Source: JASFHF01 sp050123375 (GTDB lineage: Bacteria > Pseudomonadota > Gammaproteobacteria > UBA12402). Taken from it: a stretch of DNA of 31,875 bases. The notes beneath the pieces are model-generated. The model was not told the DNA's origin and made no database searches. It saw nothing but the letters and a program-made list of their open reading frames with translations. This document shows positions 15,652 to 22,763 of the stretch, piece after piece. Made by a program: the position numbers and the translations under genes. Where the stretch lies: contig JASFHF010000023.1 of assembly GCA_050123375.1 (NCBI GenBank), positions 1 to 31,875 on the forward strand. Direction: 5' to 3'. Numbering within the stretch: the stretch's first letter is position 1; every line of letters starts with the position of its first letter.

Positions 15652-16539
15652 ATGAAAAAACTCAAATCTACATCCCCGGGCAAATTAATTTTATCCGGCG
15701 AACATGCGGTCGTTTATGGTATGCCGGCAATTGCAATGGCAGTAAATAGATTTGTGATCACGACGCTTATTCCAAATACCGAGGTTAAATCTAATTTTGA
15801 TAAATTAATTCAATTTACCATAAATAATTTTGCCGGGCATTTTAATGTGTCAGTAGATAGTTTGGATATCAAGATTGATTCAAATATTTTTATTGGCTGC
15901 GGTATGGGTTCATCAGCAGCTATTGCTTTAAGTATTATTGGTGTACTGGCAGAATATTTTGAAATTAAATTAACTAAAGATGAATATTTTAATTTAGCAC
16001 AAATGTCAGAAAAATTGCAACATGGTCGTCCTAGCGGGGTTGATGCGTATACATGCTTGCATGGCGGATGTGTTTATTTTCAGCGGGGAAAAATCAAATC
16101 ATGTCAGATAGATAATAAACTGCTAATGTTTATGGTCAATACTGGAAAACCATCTGTGAACACAGGCGAATGTGTTGCGGAAGTAGCCAAGGAATTTGGT
16201 GATAGCAAGATATGGTATGAGTTTGCTGAAGTAACTAATGAGTTAACTAATATTTTGGCAACCAATGATGTATCGGAATTGAAAAAATTCATTCGTGCAA
16301 ATCATCGTTTGTTAGTTGAGATTGGTGTAGTACCGCAAAAAATCCAAAAATTTATTGCAGAAGTTGAACAAGCAAATGCTGCAGCAAAAATTTGTGGTGC
16401 GGGCAGTGTAGTTGGAGATAATGCAGGTGTTGTTTTGATTGTTGCTGACAAAATTAATGCAGTAAAAAATGTTTGTAGACGTTATAATTTTGATTTAGTT
16501 CCGATCCAAATTGAAACAAGAGGATTGCGAGTTGTTTGA
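15652..16539 (+). CDS. mvk: Mevalonate kinase
   Basis: This GHMP-fold kinase makes 5-phosphomevalonate. The 295 residues show all three family motifs: 'SPGKLILSGEHAVVYGMPAIA' (8-28), the ATP loop 'IGCGMGSSAAIALS' (81-94) and the C-terminal 'CGAGSVVGDNAGVVLIV'. The catalytic Asp is Asp131 in 'PSGVDAYT', the mevalonate kinase form of this motif. ATG 15652 has no good ribosome binding site because a hairpin repeat ends 10 bases before it. The gene overlaps the next GHMP kinase gene by 8 bases if that gene starts at TTG 16532. Confidence 0.93.
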   Translation: MKKLKSTSPGKLILSGEHAVVYGMPAIAMAVNRFVITTLIPNTEVKSNFDKLIQFTINNFAGHFNVSVDSLDIKIDSNIFIGCGMGSSAAIALSIIGVLAEYFEIKLTKDEYFNLAQMSEKLQHGRPSGVDAYTCLHGGCVYFQRGKIKSCQIDNKLLMFMVNTGKPSVNTGECVAEVAKEFGDSKIWYEFAEVTNELTNILATNDVSELKKFIRANHRLLVEIGVVPQKIQKFIAEVEQANAAAKICGAGSVVGDNAGVVLIVADKINAVKNVCRRYNFDLVPIQIETRGLRVV

Positions 16540-17551
16540 GATTTCAGTTCCAGGTAGTGTGATGTTGATGGGGGAGCATGCGGTGTTGCATGGTTATCCT
16601 GCAATTGTTGCTGCGATTAATCGGCGTATTACAGTAACTTTAGTTCCGCGGTCTGATAAGAGCATTTATATTGATGCAGAAAATTTTGGCAAATTAAAAC
16701 TGACACTGGATCCCGCGGTCAAGCCGCGGGATGACAGTTTGCAGAGTAAAAAATTCCGTTATGTAATAGCTGCAATTAAACAATTTAAAAATAAAATTTC
16801 TTCTGGGTTTGATTTGCGCATTCGTTCTGATTTTTCTGATAAGTTAGGATTAGGATCCTCGGCGGCTGTAACAGTTGCAACTTTGGCGGTGTTACAAAAG
16901 TGGATTTCACAAAAAGTTGATTTAGATAAAATTTATGAATCAGGAATTAAAACGGTTCATGCAGTGCAAAACGCTTTAGGTTCGGGTGCCGATATTGCTG
17001 CTAGTGTTTATGGTGGGATTGTTGCTTATCAACTTAAACCATTGAAAATTGAGCAGCTGCAATTTTTTCCGGAGATCGCGTTAATTTATACTGGATATAA
17101 AACACCAACAACAGAGGTGATTAAACAAGTAAATGAATCTGCAGAAAATGCGCCAGATCATTTTAAAAATTTATATCGGATGATTGGTGATTTGGTTTTA
17201 AAAGGAATAGAATGTTTTAAACAAGAAAATTGGCAACAATTGGGAAAATTATTTTTGCAGCATTTTGAGGTGCAGCGCGCATTAGGTGTTAGTGATGCGG
17301 AGATTGAAAAAATTATTGCTAAATTAAATAATATGCCGCAAGTTTACGGCGCAAAAATTTCTGGCGCCGGTTTAGGTGATTGCGTTTTGGCTTTAATGGG
17401 GTCGCATCTTCACTCATTACATAAGCGGGTGGGTCGTGAGCTTCACATGATTACACATGCAATGTGTGATCATGTGAAGCTCCGACCCTCAAAGACGCCT
17501 TATTTATTAGCAGATGTTAAAATAGATCCGCGAGGTATAATATGCTCATAA
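16532..17551 (+). CDS. GHMP kinase, probable phosphomevalonate kinase, with two repeat-derived insertions
   Basis: The protein resembles mevalonate kinase but is a second, divergent copy. The family motifs are 'VPGSVMLMGEHAVLHGYPA', the ATP loop 'GLGSSAAVTVA' and 'KISGAGLGDCVLALMG'. The Asp motif reads 'GSGADIAASVYGG', closer to phosphomevalonate kinases than the 'PSGVD' of the upstream gene; that and pathway completeness suggest mevalonate-5-phosphate as substrate. I place the start at TTG 16532 (339 residues), with AGAGGA 7 bases upstream; TTG 16511 would add 7 residues but has no such site. Two palindromic repeats lie in frame: residues about 59-69 (16706-16737) and 289-319 (17398-17488). 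The last 18 residues again match the family end. Confidence 0.8.
   Translation: MFEISVPGSVMLMGEHAVLHGYPAIVAAINRRITVTLVPRSDKSIYIDAENFGKLKLTLDPAVKPRDDSLQSKKFRYVIAAIKQFKNKISSGFDLRIRSDFSDKLGLGSSAAVTVATLAVLQKWISQKVDLDKIYESGIKTVHAVQNALGSGADIAASVYGGIVAYQLKPLKIEQLQFFPEIALIYTGYKTPTTEVIKQVNESAENAPDHFKNLYRMIGDLVLKGIECFKQENWQQLGKLFLQHFEVQRALGVSDAEIEKIIAKLNNMPQVYGAKISGAGLGDCVLALMGSHLHSLHKRVGRELHMITHAMCDHVKLRPSKTPYLLADVKIDPRGIICS
16706..16737. repeat. Palindromic repeat inside the probable phosphomevalonate kinase gene
   Basis: Arms ATCCCGCGG (16710-16718) and CCGCGGGAT (16724-16732) enclose TCAAG, within a CTGG...GACAG frame. It encodes 'LDPAVKPRDDS'. It is far more GC-rich than the surrounding gene. A degenerate relative lies at 7834-7869. 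Similar GGATCCCGCGG...CCGCGGGATGACA repeats are, from general knowledge, common in genomes of intracellular bacteria. Confidence 0.85.
17398..17488. repeat. Compound hairpin repeat inside the probable phosphomevalonate kinase gene
   Basis: 17398-17422 is an exact copy of the 25-base left arm of the hairpin at 15582-15606, without its right arm. It is followed by a second hairpin: 17431-17458 pairs with 17462-17488 around the loop GCA, with one mismatch and one bulged base. The whole is translated as about 30 residues near the C-terminus. Confidence 0.85.
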
Positions 17552-17661
17552 TGCTTCAAAATACGAAATTTATAACTTGCAAAAGTACTTATTAAATTTC
17601 TGTGGCAGCTACCGCGCATGGTAGATTTAGGTTCTTTTAAAGTTATCAAAGTGCTTGCTTA

Positions 17662-17705
17662 CCAGTGATTTTACAGCAAACTTGCCGGCGCTGTAAAATC
17701 ACTGG
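17662..17705. repeat. Hairpin with perfect 16-bp arms before mvaD
   Basis: CCAGTGATTTTACAGC (17662-17677) and its exact reverse complement (17690-17705) enclose a 12-base loop. Its sequence differs from the GGGTCG-type hairpins. It lies in the 205-bp gap before mvaD; no T run follows, so it is not a typical terminator. Confidence 0.8.
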
Positions 17706-17756
17706 TTCCATTTATGCCAATAGTGTAAACTTATCATTTTCATTGGAGAACGGTAT

Positions 17757-18749
17757 ATGCAGCAGCTAGATGTCGTAAAAAAAATTTTAAATAAGCAATA
17801 TGGTGCATTACCGCGAAATAAAGAAGGCGAAGCATTTGCGCCATCAAATATTGCATTGTGTAAATATTGGGGCAAGCGTGATGTAAATTTGCACTTACCG
17901 GTTACTTCCAGTCTTTCGGTTTCATTGGGGGATAAAGGTGTACAGACATGTATTACTTTGTCAGAAGGGAATTGCGATGTAATCAAATTAAATAATGAAA
18001 TTTTAGAGCAGGATTCTGTATTTGCAAAGCGCATTATTAAATTTTTAAATTTATTTCGTGGTGATTTATATTTTGCGATAGAAACATTTAATAATATTCC
18101 AGTTGGTGCGGGTTTGGCGTCATCTGCAGCTGGGTTTGCTGCGTTAGTTTGTGCGTTAGATAAATTATTTGGTTGGGGACTTGATAAAAAACAATTATCG
18201 ATTTTAGCGCGTTTAGGCAGCGGCAGCGCTTGTAGATCTTTATGGCAAGGGTTTGTGCAATGGCATGCCGGCAGCGCTAAAGACGGCATGGATAGTTTTG
18301 CGGAATGTCTTCCATATAGTTGGCCTGATTTGACTTTGGGTTTATTAACTTTGTCGACAGAGATTAAAAGTATTAGTTCGCGTGAAGCGATGCAGCGTAC
18401 GGTGAATACTTCCAGATATTATAAATTATGGCCTGATCAAGTGCGTGATGATTTGCAATCTTTGATTGCAGCAATTAAGCAGCAGGATTTTAATTTGTTG
18501 GGTAAAACAGCAGAAGCCAATGCGATGGCGATGCATAGTTTAATGTTAACGTCTCACCCAGCAATATTATATTCAACGTCAGAGACTATTGAAACAATTA
18601 AACAGATATGGAAATTACGCTCATCTGGTGTTAATGTATATTTTACTCAGGATGCAGGACCGAATTTAATTTTATTATTTTTAAAACAGGATATTGCTAA
18701 AATAAAGCAAGAATTTTCTCAAGTTGAAATGGTTTTGCCGTTTGGATAG
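17757..18749 (+). CDS. mvaD: Diphosphomevalonate decarboxylase
   Basis: MvaD converts 5-diphosphomevalonate to isopentenyl diphosphate with ATP and release of CO2. The 330 residues include the family start 'APSNIALCKYWGKRD' (28-42), 'LPVTSSLSVSL' (47-57), the ATP loop 'VGAGLASSAAGFAAL' (116-130), 'GSGSACRSLWQGFVQW' (154-169) and the catalytic Asp in 'FTQDAGPN' near residue 305. ATG 17757 has a GGAG at 17745-17748, 8 bases away. Hairpin repeats lie on both sides (17662-17705 and 18782-18840), so it may be expressed separately from the genes before it. Confidence 0.95.
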   Translation: MQQLDVVKKILNKQYGALPRNKEGEAFAPSNIALCKYWGKRDVNLHLPVTSSLSVSLGDKGVQTCITLSEGNCDVIKLNNEILEQDSVFAKRIIKFLNLFRGDLYFAIETFNNIPVGAGLASSAAGFAALVCALDKLFGWGLDKKQLSILARLGSGSACRSLWQGFVQWHAGSAKDGMDSFAECLPYSWPDLTLGLLTLSTEIKSISSREAMQRTVNTSRYYKLWPDQVRDDLQSLIAAIKQQDFNLLGKTAEANAMAMHSLMLTSHPAILYSTSETIETIKQIWKLRSSGVNVYFTQDAGPNLILLFLKQDIAKIKQEFSQVEMVLPFG

Positions 18750-18781
18750 GATGAATCGTGATATTTATTAGTTACTCAGGA

Positions 18782-18840
18782 GGACGGAGCTTCACATAAT
18801 TACAAAGCTGCGCACTTGTAATTATGTGAAGCTCGCGTCC
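18782..18840. repeat. Hairpin element between mvaD and idi
   Basis: Arms of 19 bp (18787-18805 and 18816-18834) are perfect; a further GGACG/CGTCC pair extends the stem past one bulged G at 18835. Loop AGCTGCGCAC is, but for one base, the reverse complement of the loop at 15607-15616. The right arm creates an in-frame ATG at 18826 that artificially lengthens idi. Confidence 0.9.
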
Positions 18841-18864
18841 CGATTAACTTTTGTGGCAAATGTT

Positions 18865-19389
18865 ATGAATGAACAACTAATTTTAATAAATGAACAAGAT
18901 CAGGTAATTGGTCAAGCAGAAAAAATACAAGTACACCGAGATGGTTTATTGCATCGTGCATTTTCGGTATTTATTTTTAGGAAAAACTCATCAGGTCAAC
19001 GCGAGTTATTGTTGCAGCAACGACAATTCAATAAATATCATAGCAAAAATTTGTGGACAAATAGTTGCTGTGGACATCCGAGGTATGGCGAAGAAATAAT
19101 TGCGGCTGGTCAACGTCGTTTGCAGGAAGAAATGGGGTTGATGATTCAATTGCGTGAAACAGGAGTTTTTCATTATCGGGTTGATTTAGAGGGGAAAATG
19201 GTTGAAAATGAAATTGATCATGTGTTAGTAGGTAATTATCAAAATGAAATGATTGACATCAATCCAGAAGAAGTTGCCGATTATCGTTGGATGGAAATAA
19301 CTAAGTTGCGGCAAGACTTAAAAAAACATCCTGGGAAATATACCGCTTGGTTTGCACAAGCATTATCGTTAGCTGGGTATAGCGAATGA
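18865..19389 (+). CDS. idi: Isopentenyl-diphosphate delta-isomerase, type I
   Basis: Idi interconverts IPP and DMAPP. This Nudix-fold, metal-dependent type I enzyme has catalytic Cys69 in 'TNSCCGHPRYGE', Glu116 in 'ENEIDHVL' and the Nudix-like 'GQRRLQEEMGL' (82-92). I set the start at ATG 18865 (174 residues), because 'MNEQLILINEQDQVIGQ' matches the usual beginning of the family; the earlier ATG 18826 lies inside a hairpin repeat and would add 13 unrelated residues. The stop overlaps the ftsB start (ATGA). Type I is notable because many bacteria with a mevalonate pathway use the flavin-dependent type II enzyme. Confidence 0.95.
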   Translation: MNEQLILINEQDQVIGQAEKIQVHRDGLLHRAFSVFIFRKNSSGQRELLLQQRQFNKYHSKNLWTNSCCGHPRYGEEIIAAGQRRLQEEMGLMIQLRETGVFHYRVDLEGKMVENEIDHVLVGNYQNEMIDINPEEVADYRWMEITKLRQDLKKHPGKYTAWFAQALSLAGYSE

Positions 19390-19658
19390 GATTTTTAGTA
19401 TTTATTTTAATAGCGTTATTATTGTTTTTGCAATATGAGTTTTGGAGTTTTCATGGTGGTTTGGTTAATACTTTGCGATTGCATCGTGCCGTAAACGCAC
19501 AACAAAAAAGCAATAAGAATTTAATTAAACGTAACCAAGAATTAGGGAGGCAAGTTTATCGTTTAAAGCATGCTAAGGATTCGGTAGAGTTATTAGCACG
19601 GGAAAAATTAGGAATGATAAAAAAAGGAGAGCAGTATTATCGGGTTGTTGATAAGTAA
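19386..19658 (+). CDS. ftsB: Cell division protein FtsB
   Basis: FtsB forms the FtsQLB complex that controls septal peptidoglycan synthesis. The 90 residues have the normal layout: short N-terminus, one membrane helix (about 3-20), then a periplasmic coiled coil (about 30-65) and the conserved 'LAREKLGMIKKGEQYYRVVD' end typical of DivIC/FtsB. It overlaps idi by 4 bases (ATGA) and is probably translated with it. Confidence 0.9.
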   Translation: MRFLVFILIALLLFLQYEFWSFHGGLVNTLRLHRAVNAQQKSNKNLIKRNQELGRQVYRLKHAKDSVELLAREKLGMIKKGEQYYRVVDK

Positions 19659-19682
19659 TCTCTCAATAAATGGCAAAATCGT

Positions 19683-19798
19683 CTTCAACAAACGGAGGTT
19701 GTCTTTGTTCAGACACGCTCGAGCACATCCATGTGGCGCTAAGGCTCGACCATCCATGGTCTCGCATTGTCTGAAAAAGACAACCTCCATTATTGAAG
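19683..19798. repeat. Large imperfect hairpin between ftsB and nlpD
   Basis: Arms at 19694-19715 and 19768-19788 are complementary apart from one extra G; outer CTTCAA/TTGAAG pairs (19683-19688, 19793-19798) extend it past small internal loops. The 52-base apical part contains further short hairpins (ACATCCATGT and CCATCCATGG). It fills most of the 198-bp gap before nlpD. It could be a long MITE-like repeat or a structured RNA element; no poly-T follows. Confidence 0.75.
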
Positions 19799-19856
19799 GC
19801 TAAATTCAGTATATTTGTTTTTATTTATTGAGATGTCACTATGTAAGGGTGCAATA

Positions 19857-20522
19857 ATGCAGAAAAAATTCTTAATATTCTTAATTAGTGTATTTTTGTG
19901 TTTAAGTGGTTGTGTGAATTATAATTGTGCTGCTCCAGTTCAAGATGTTAATGTGCATCGTGTTGGTAAAGTTCGATATCATTTAGTCCAGCCAGGTGAA
20001 ACTTTATATGCGGTAGCATGGCGTTATGAAAAAGATTATCGATTATTAGCATCATTAAACCATTTACATCCGCCATATGCAATTAAGCCAGGAGATTTGA
20101 TTCGTTTAAATGGGGCAGTAAATGTAAAGCGAACTGTACGTACTAAACCAATGAAGATAAAACAGCATTGGTGTTGGCCAGTTAAACATCATTCAATTAG
20201 CCGAGGTTTCTCGTCAAGTAATAAAGGAATTGATATTGCCGGTTATTATAATACCCCAGTATTTGCTGCAGCAAAAGGTCAAGTGGTTTATGCTGGAAAT
20301 GGTATTAGGGGTTATGGTAATTTATTAATTATCAAGCATAATGCGGTTTATTTGACGGCTTATGCATGTAATAGTAATTTATTTGTTAAGCAGGGGCAGT
20401 GGGTGCGTGCTGGACAAAAAATTGCTTTAATGGGTATGAATGATAATTTAGGTAAGGTTGCATTACATTTTGAAATTCGGCGAGCAGGTAAGGCGGTAAA
20501 TCCTTTACGCTATTTAAGCTAG
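19857..20522 (+). CDS. nlpD: NlpD-like lipoprotein (LysM plus inactive M23 domain)
   Basis: NlpD activates the amidase AmiC at the division site. I take ATG 19857 (221 residues), preceded by AAGGGTG, because it opens directly into a lipoprotein signal peptide with lipobox 'LSGC' (Cys19); the frame extends back to 19815 but those residues are not signal-like. A LysM domain (about 41-84) binds peptidoglycan. The M23/LytM domain (about 123-218) starts 'NKGIDIAG' and lacks zinc ligands: Asn replaces the first His, and the HxH motif reads Ala-Leu-His (202-204). That loss is usual for NlpD, which regulates rather than cuts. The NlpD 'YAH' motif is 'YAC' here. nlpD next to rpoS is the standard gammaproteobacterial order, here separated by thpR. 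Confidence 0.88.
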   Translation: MQKKFLIFLISVFLCLSGCVNYNCAAPVQDVNVHRVGKVRYHLVQPGETLYAVAWRYEKDYRLLASLNHLHPPYAIKPGDLIRLNGAVNVKRTVRTKPMKIKQHWCWPVKHHSISRGFSSSNKGIDIAGYYNTPVFAAAKGQVVYAGNGIRGYGNLLIIKHNAVYLTAYACNSNLFVKQGQWVRAGQKIALMGMNDNLGKVALHFEIRRAGKAVNPLRYLS

Positions 20523-20693
20523 AATGTTGACGGAGCAAACTCATATATTTTCATCAAATAAATTAAATAATTCATTATATTTATGCCGAAAAATTGATTA
20601 AACTGTGATCTGAATTTAATATTGGATTTGTAATCATTTGTTAGCAGGGTTGAGATTTTTTATTAGTTACAAAGTAATAACTAGTTTCTTTGA

Positions 20694-20760
20694 GGGACGG
20701 AGTTTTACATGATTACAAAGCGATAAGCATAGCCTTGTAATTATGTAAAGCTCGCGTCCC
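20694..20760. repeat. Hairpin element between nlpD and thpR
   Basis: GGGACGGAGTTTTACATGAT... pairs with ...TTATGTAAAGCTCGCGTCCC, a diverged member of the family at 18782-18840: same GGGACG...CGTCCC ends, same TTACAA core, longer loop. The flank before it ('TTTATTAGTTAC') also occurs before the 18782 copy, so the repeated unit is larger than the stem alone. Confidence 0.85.
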
Positions 20761-20781
20761 GCGTTGTTTTTGGGATGTTAG

Positions 20782-21333
20782 ATGGACAAAAAATTTCGTG
20801 CATTTTTTGCAATTGATTTGCCGGAAAATATTAGAACTGAAGTAACGTCTTTCATGAAACTATTAAAAAAAGCCAATCCAAATAAAAATATTAGTTGGGT
20901 AAAGCCGGAAAATTTGCATATTACTTTAAAATTTTTAGGAAATATTACACAATTACAATGTGAACAATTTTTACCGGAAATTAAAACCGTAATTTCGGGA
21001 TGGGGAAAATTTGAAATTAAATTAGATAAATTAGTTTTGTTTCCATCCAAACGTAAACCAAGAGTTATTGCATTATTACCATCGCCACTTGAACAATTGA
21101 TAGCTTTGGCTTGTAAAATTGAAGAGAAAGTTGTGGATTGTAATATTCCGGCTGAAGCTAGATCGTTTAAACCGCATTTAACTTTAGCGCGAATCAAGAA
21201 TAAAAATATTTGCGAGCTTAAAGATGTAACATTGCCTCCATTAATTTTTGAAATTCAAAGAGTTACATTGTTTCATAGCGAAGTTTTATATCCTGGTTCT
21301 CGTTATGTGCCATTGGAGTATGTATCATTATAA
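20782..21333 (+). CDS. thpR: RNA 2',3'-cyclic phosphodiesterase (2'-5' RNA ligase family)
   Basis: The 183-residue protein has the two HxTx motifs of the 2H phosphoesterases: His46-Ile-Thr48 in 'NLHITLKFLG' and His132-Leu-Thr134 in 'KPHLTLARIK'. Members open 2',3'-cyclic phosphates at RNA ends or ligate tRNA halves with a 2'-5' bond. The length is typical. There is no strong ribosome binding site before ATG 20782, and a hairpin repeat ends 21 bases upstream. The gene sits between nlpD and rpoS. Confidence 0.9.
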   Translation: MDKKFRAFFAIDLPENIRTEVTSFMKLLKKANPNKNISWVKPENLHITLKFLGNITQLQCEQFLPEIKTVISGWGKFEIKLDKLVLFPSKRKPRVIALLPSPLEQLIALACKIEEKVVDCNIPAEARSFKPHLTLARIKNKNICELKDVTLPPLIFEIQRVTLFHSEVLYPGSRYVPLEYVSL

Positions 21334-21557
21334 TTTATTTGGCACTGTTTTTTTGTCAAAAATGATGATAGGATTATATATTCTTTACGAATGAATTTTA
21401 AGGTTTATAACTTCAATTTTATGATCATCTTGCGAGTGATTTTTAATCGCAAAAACTTGATGTAGAGGTTGCTGCACCTGCGTTTTTGCTCAATCAGATC
21501 GTCGCAATCTGACCATAAACTTTGTGTTATAATTCCTTAAAATCCATTCGTAAGGAG

Positions 21558-21563
21558 TATAAT
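21558..21563 (+). promoter_or_regulatory. Candidate -10 box for rpoS
   Basis: A perfect TATAAT lies 27 bases before the GTG start of rpoS. A second TATAAT at 21528-21533 is also possible. Neither has a good TTGACA at 16-18 bp. The 256-bp gap from thpR otherwise shows only short weak inverted repeats. Confidence 0.4.
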
Positions 21564-21589
21564 ACGATAGGAGAGGATGGGTAGTAATC

Positions 21590-22603
21590 GTGACACGCAA
21601 TAACTTTGATGATAATACAAAAGATCAGGAAGTTGTTTTAGATATTGAAGATACTTCTGAGTTGCCTGAGGTTGATGATGCTGAAGTCGCAGCTGAAGAT
21701 CAGGCGGCAGTTGATGCTGAGAAGCAATTAGAAGAAGCTAAAAAACGTACTAGATCAAGAGTTGGTGAGAGCCTGGATCCAACGCAGATGTATTTGCGTG
21801 AAATAGGTTTTTCTCCATTATTAGATGCTGAAAAAGAATTAAAATATGCTCGCCTGGCTTTGCAAGGAGATAGTGACGCGCGTCGTAAAATGATTGAAAG
21901 TAATTTACGTTTGGTCGTGAAAATTGCGCGTTGTTATTTAAATCGCGGTTTGGCTTTTTTGGATTTAATCGAAGAAGGCAATATGGGTTTGATGCACGCG
22001 ATTGAAAAATTTGATCCAGAGCGGGGATTTCGATTTTCCACTTATGCGACCTGGTGGATTAAGCAAACTATCGAGCGTGCCATTATGAATCAATCACGTA
22101 CTATTCGTTTACCGATTCATATAATTAAAGAATTAAATATTTATTTACGCGCTGCGCGTAAATTGACTAAGGTTTTGGGTCATGAGCCAAGCGCTGAACA
22201 AATTGCTGAATCAGTTGATCGTCCGCTTAATGAAGTAAAGCGTATTTTAGGTTTGACCGATGATACTGTATCGCTAAGTACGCCGGTTAGTAGTGATTCG
22301 AGTAAAAGTTTTATTGATGTTGTGGCAGACGAAAAGGAAAATAACCCAGTAGATTTATTGAATTCCAGTGACATCAATAAAAAACTTGCTAAATGGCTGC
22401 AGCAATTAGACGAACGGCATCGAGAGATTTTAGAACAGCGGTTTGGTGTAGGTAAATATAGCGAAAAAGCTACATTCGAAGAAATTGGCAAAAATTTAGG
22501 TTTATCGCGTGAACGAGTTAGGCAGTTGCAAGTAGAAGCTTTAGAGCAATTGCGTGAAGTTCTTGAGCAGCATGGTTTGTCTGCTGATATGTTGTTTGAA
22601 TAA
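21590..22603 (+). CDS. rpoS: RNA polymerase sigma factor RpoS
   Basis: RpoS directs stationary-phase and stress transcription; in Coxiella and Legionella relatives it also controls developmental change (family knowledge). The 337 residues start with an acidic, poorly conserved stretch (1-58), then region 1.2 'DPTQMYLREIG' (63 on), region 2 with 'NLRLVVKIARCYLNRGLAFLDLIEEGNMGL' and 'FSTYATWWIKQTIERAI', region 3 and region 4 with 'EEIGKNLGLSRERVRQLQVEALEQLR'. The start is GTG 21590, with GGAGAGG at 21570-21576; an ATG at 21577 is in another frame and stops quickly. Confidence 0.95.
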   Translation: MTRNNFDDNTKDQEVVLDIEDTSELPEVDDAEVAAEDQAAVDAEKQLEEAKKRTRSRVGESLDPTQMYLREIGFSPLLDAEKELKYARLALQGDSDARRKMIESNLRLVVKIARCYLNRGLAFLDLIEEGNMGLMHAIEKFDPERGFRFSTYATWWIKQTIERAIMNQSRTIRLPIHIIKELNIYLRAARKLTKVLGHEPSAEQIAESVDRPLNEVKRILGLTDDTVSLSTPVSSDSSKSFIDVVADEKENNPVDLLNSSDINKKLAKWLQQLDERHREILEQRFGVGKYSEKATFEEIGKNLGLSRERVRQLQVEALEQLREVLEQHGLSADMLFE

Positions 22604-22735
22604 TTGTAATAAGTGCATTTTAATGTAAAATAGACGATAAATTATACAGAGCTGTTTTATACAATATTTAGGTTTTATCAAAAAAAATTTAATTCTTATT
22701 TTATTTTTCTTAAGTTTTCCTTAATGTTCGTAGCG

Positions 22736-22741
22736 TATAAT
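22736..22741 (+). promoter_or_regulatory. Candidate -10 box for the giant gene
   Basis: A perfect TATAAT lies 22 bases before the first possible start codon (22764). The region upstream is T-rich and has no clear -35. The 160-bp gap after rpoS is unusually AT-rich and holds no gene. Confidence 0.45.
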
Positions 22742-22763
22742 TCACATAATGTAATATTATGCT

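Noticed and set aside
17699..18289. Minus-strand frame of 196 codons opposite mvaD
   Set aside because: mvaD is unambiguous on the plus strand with all catalytic motifs; the opposite frame has no recognisable features.
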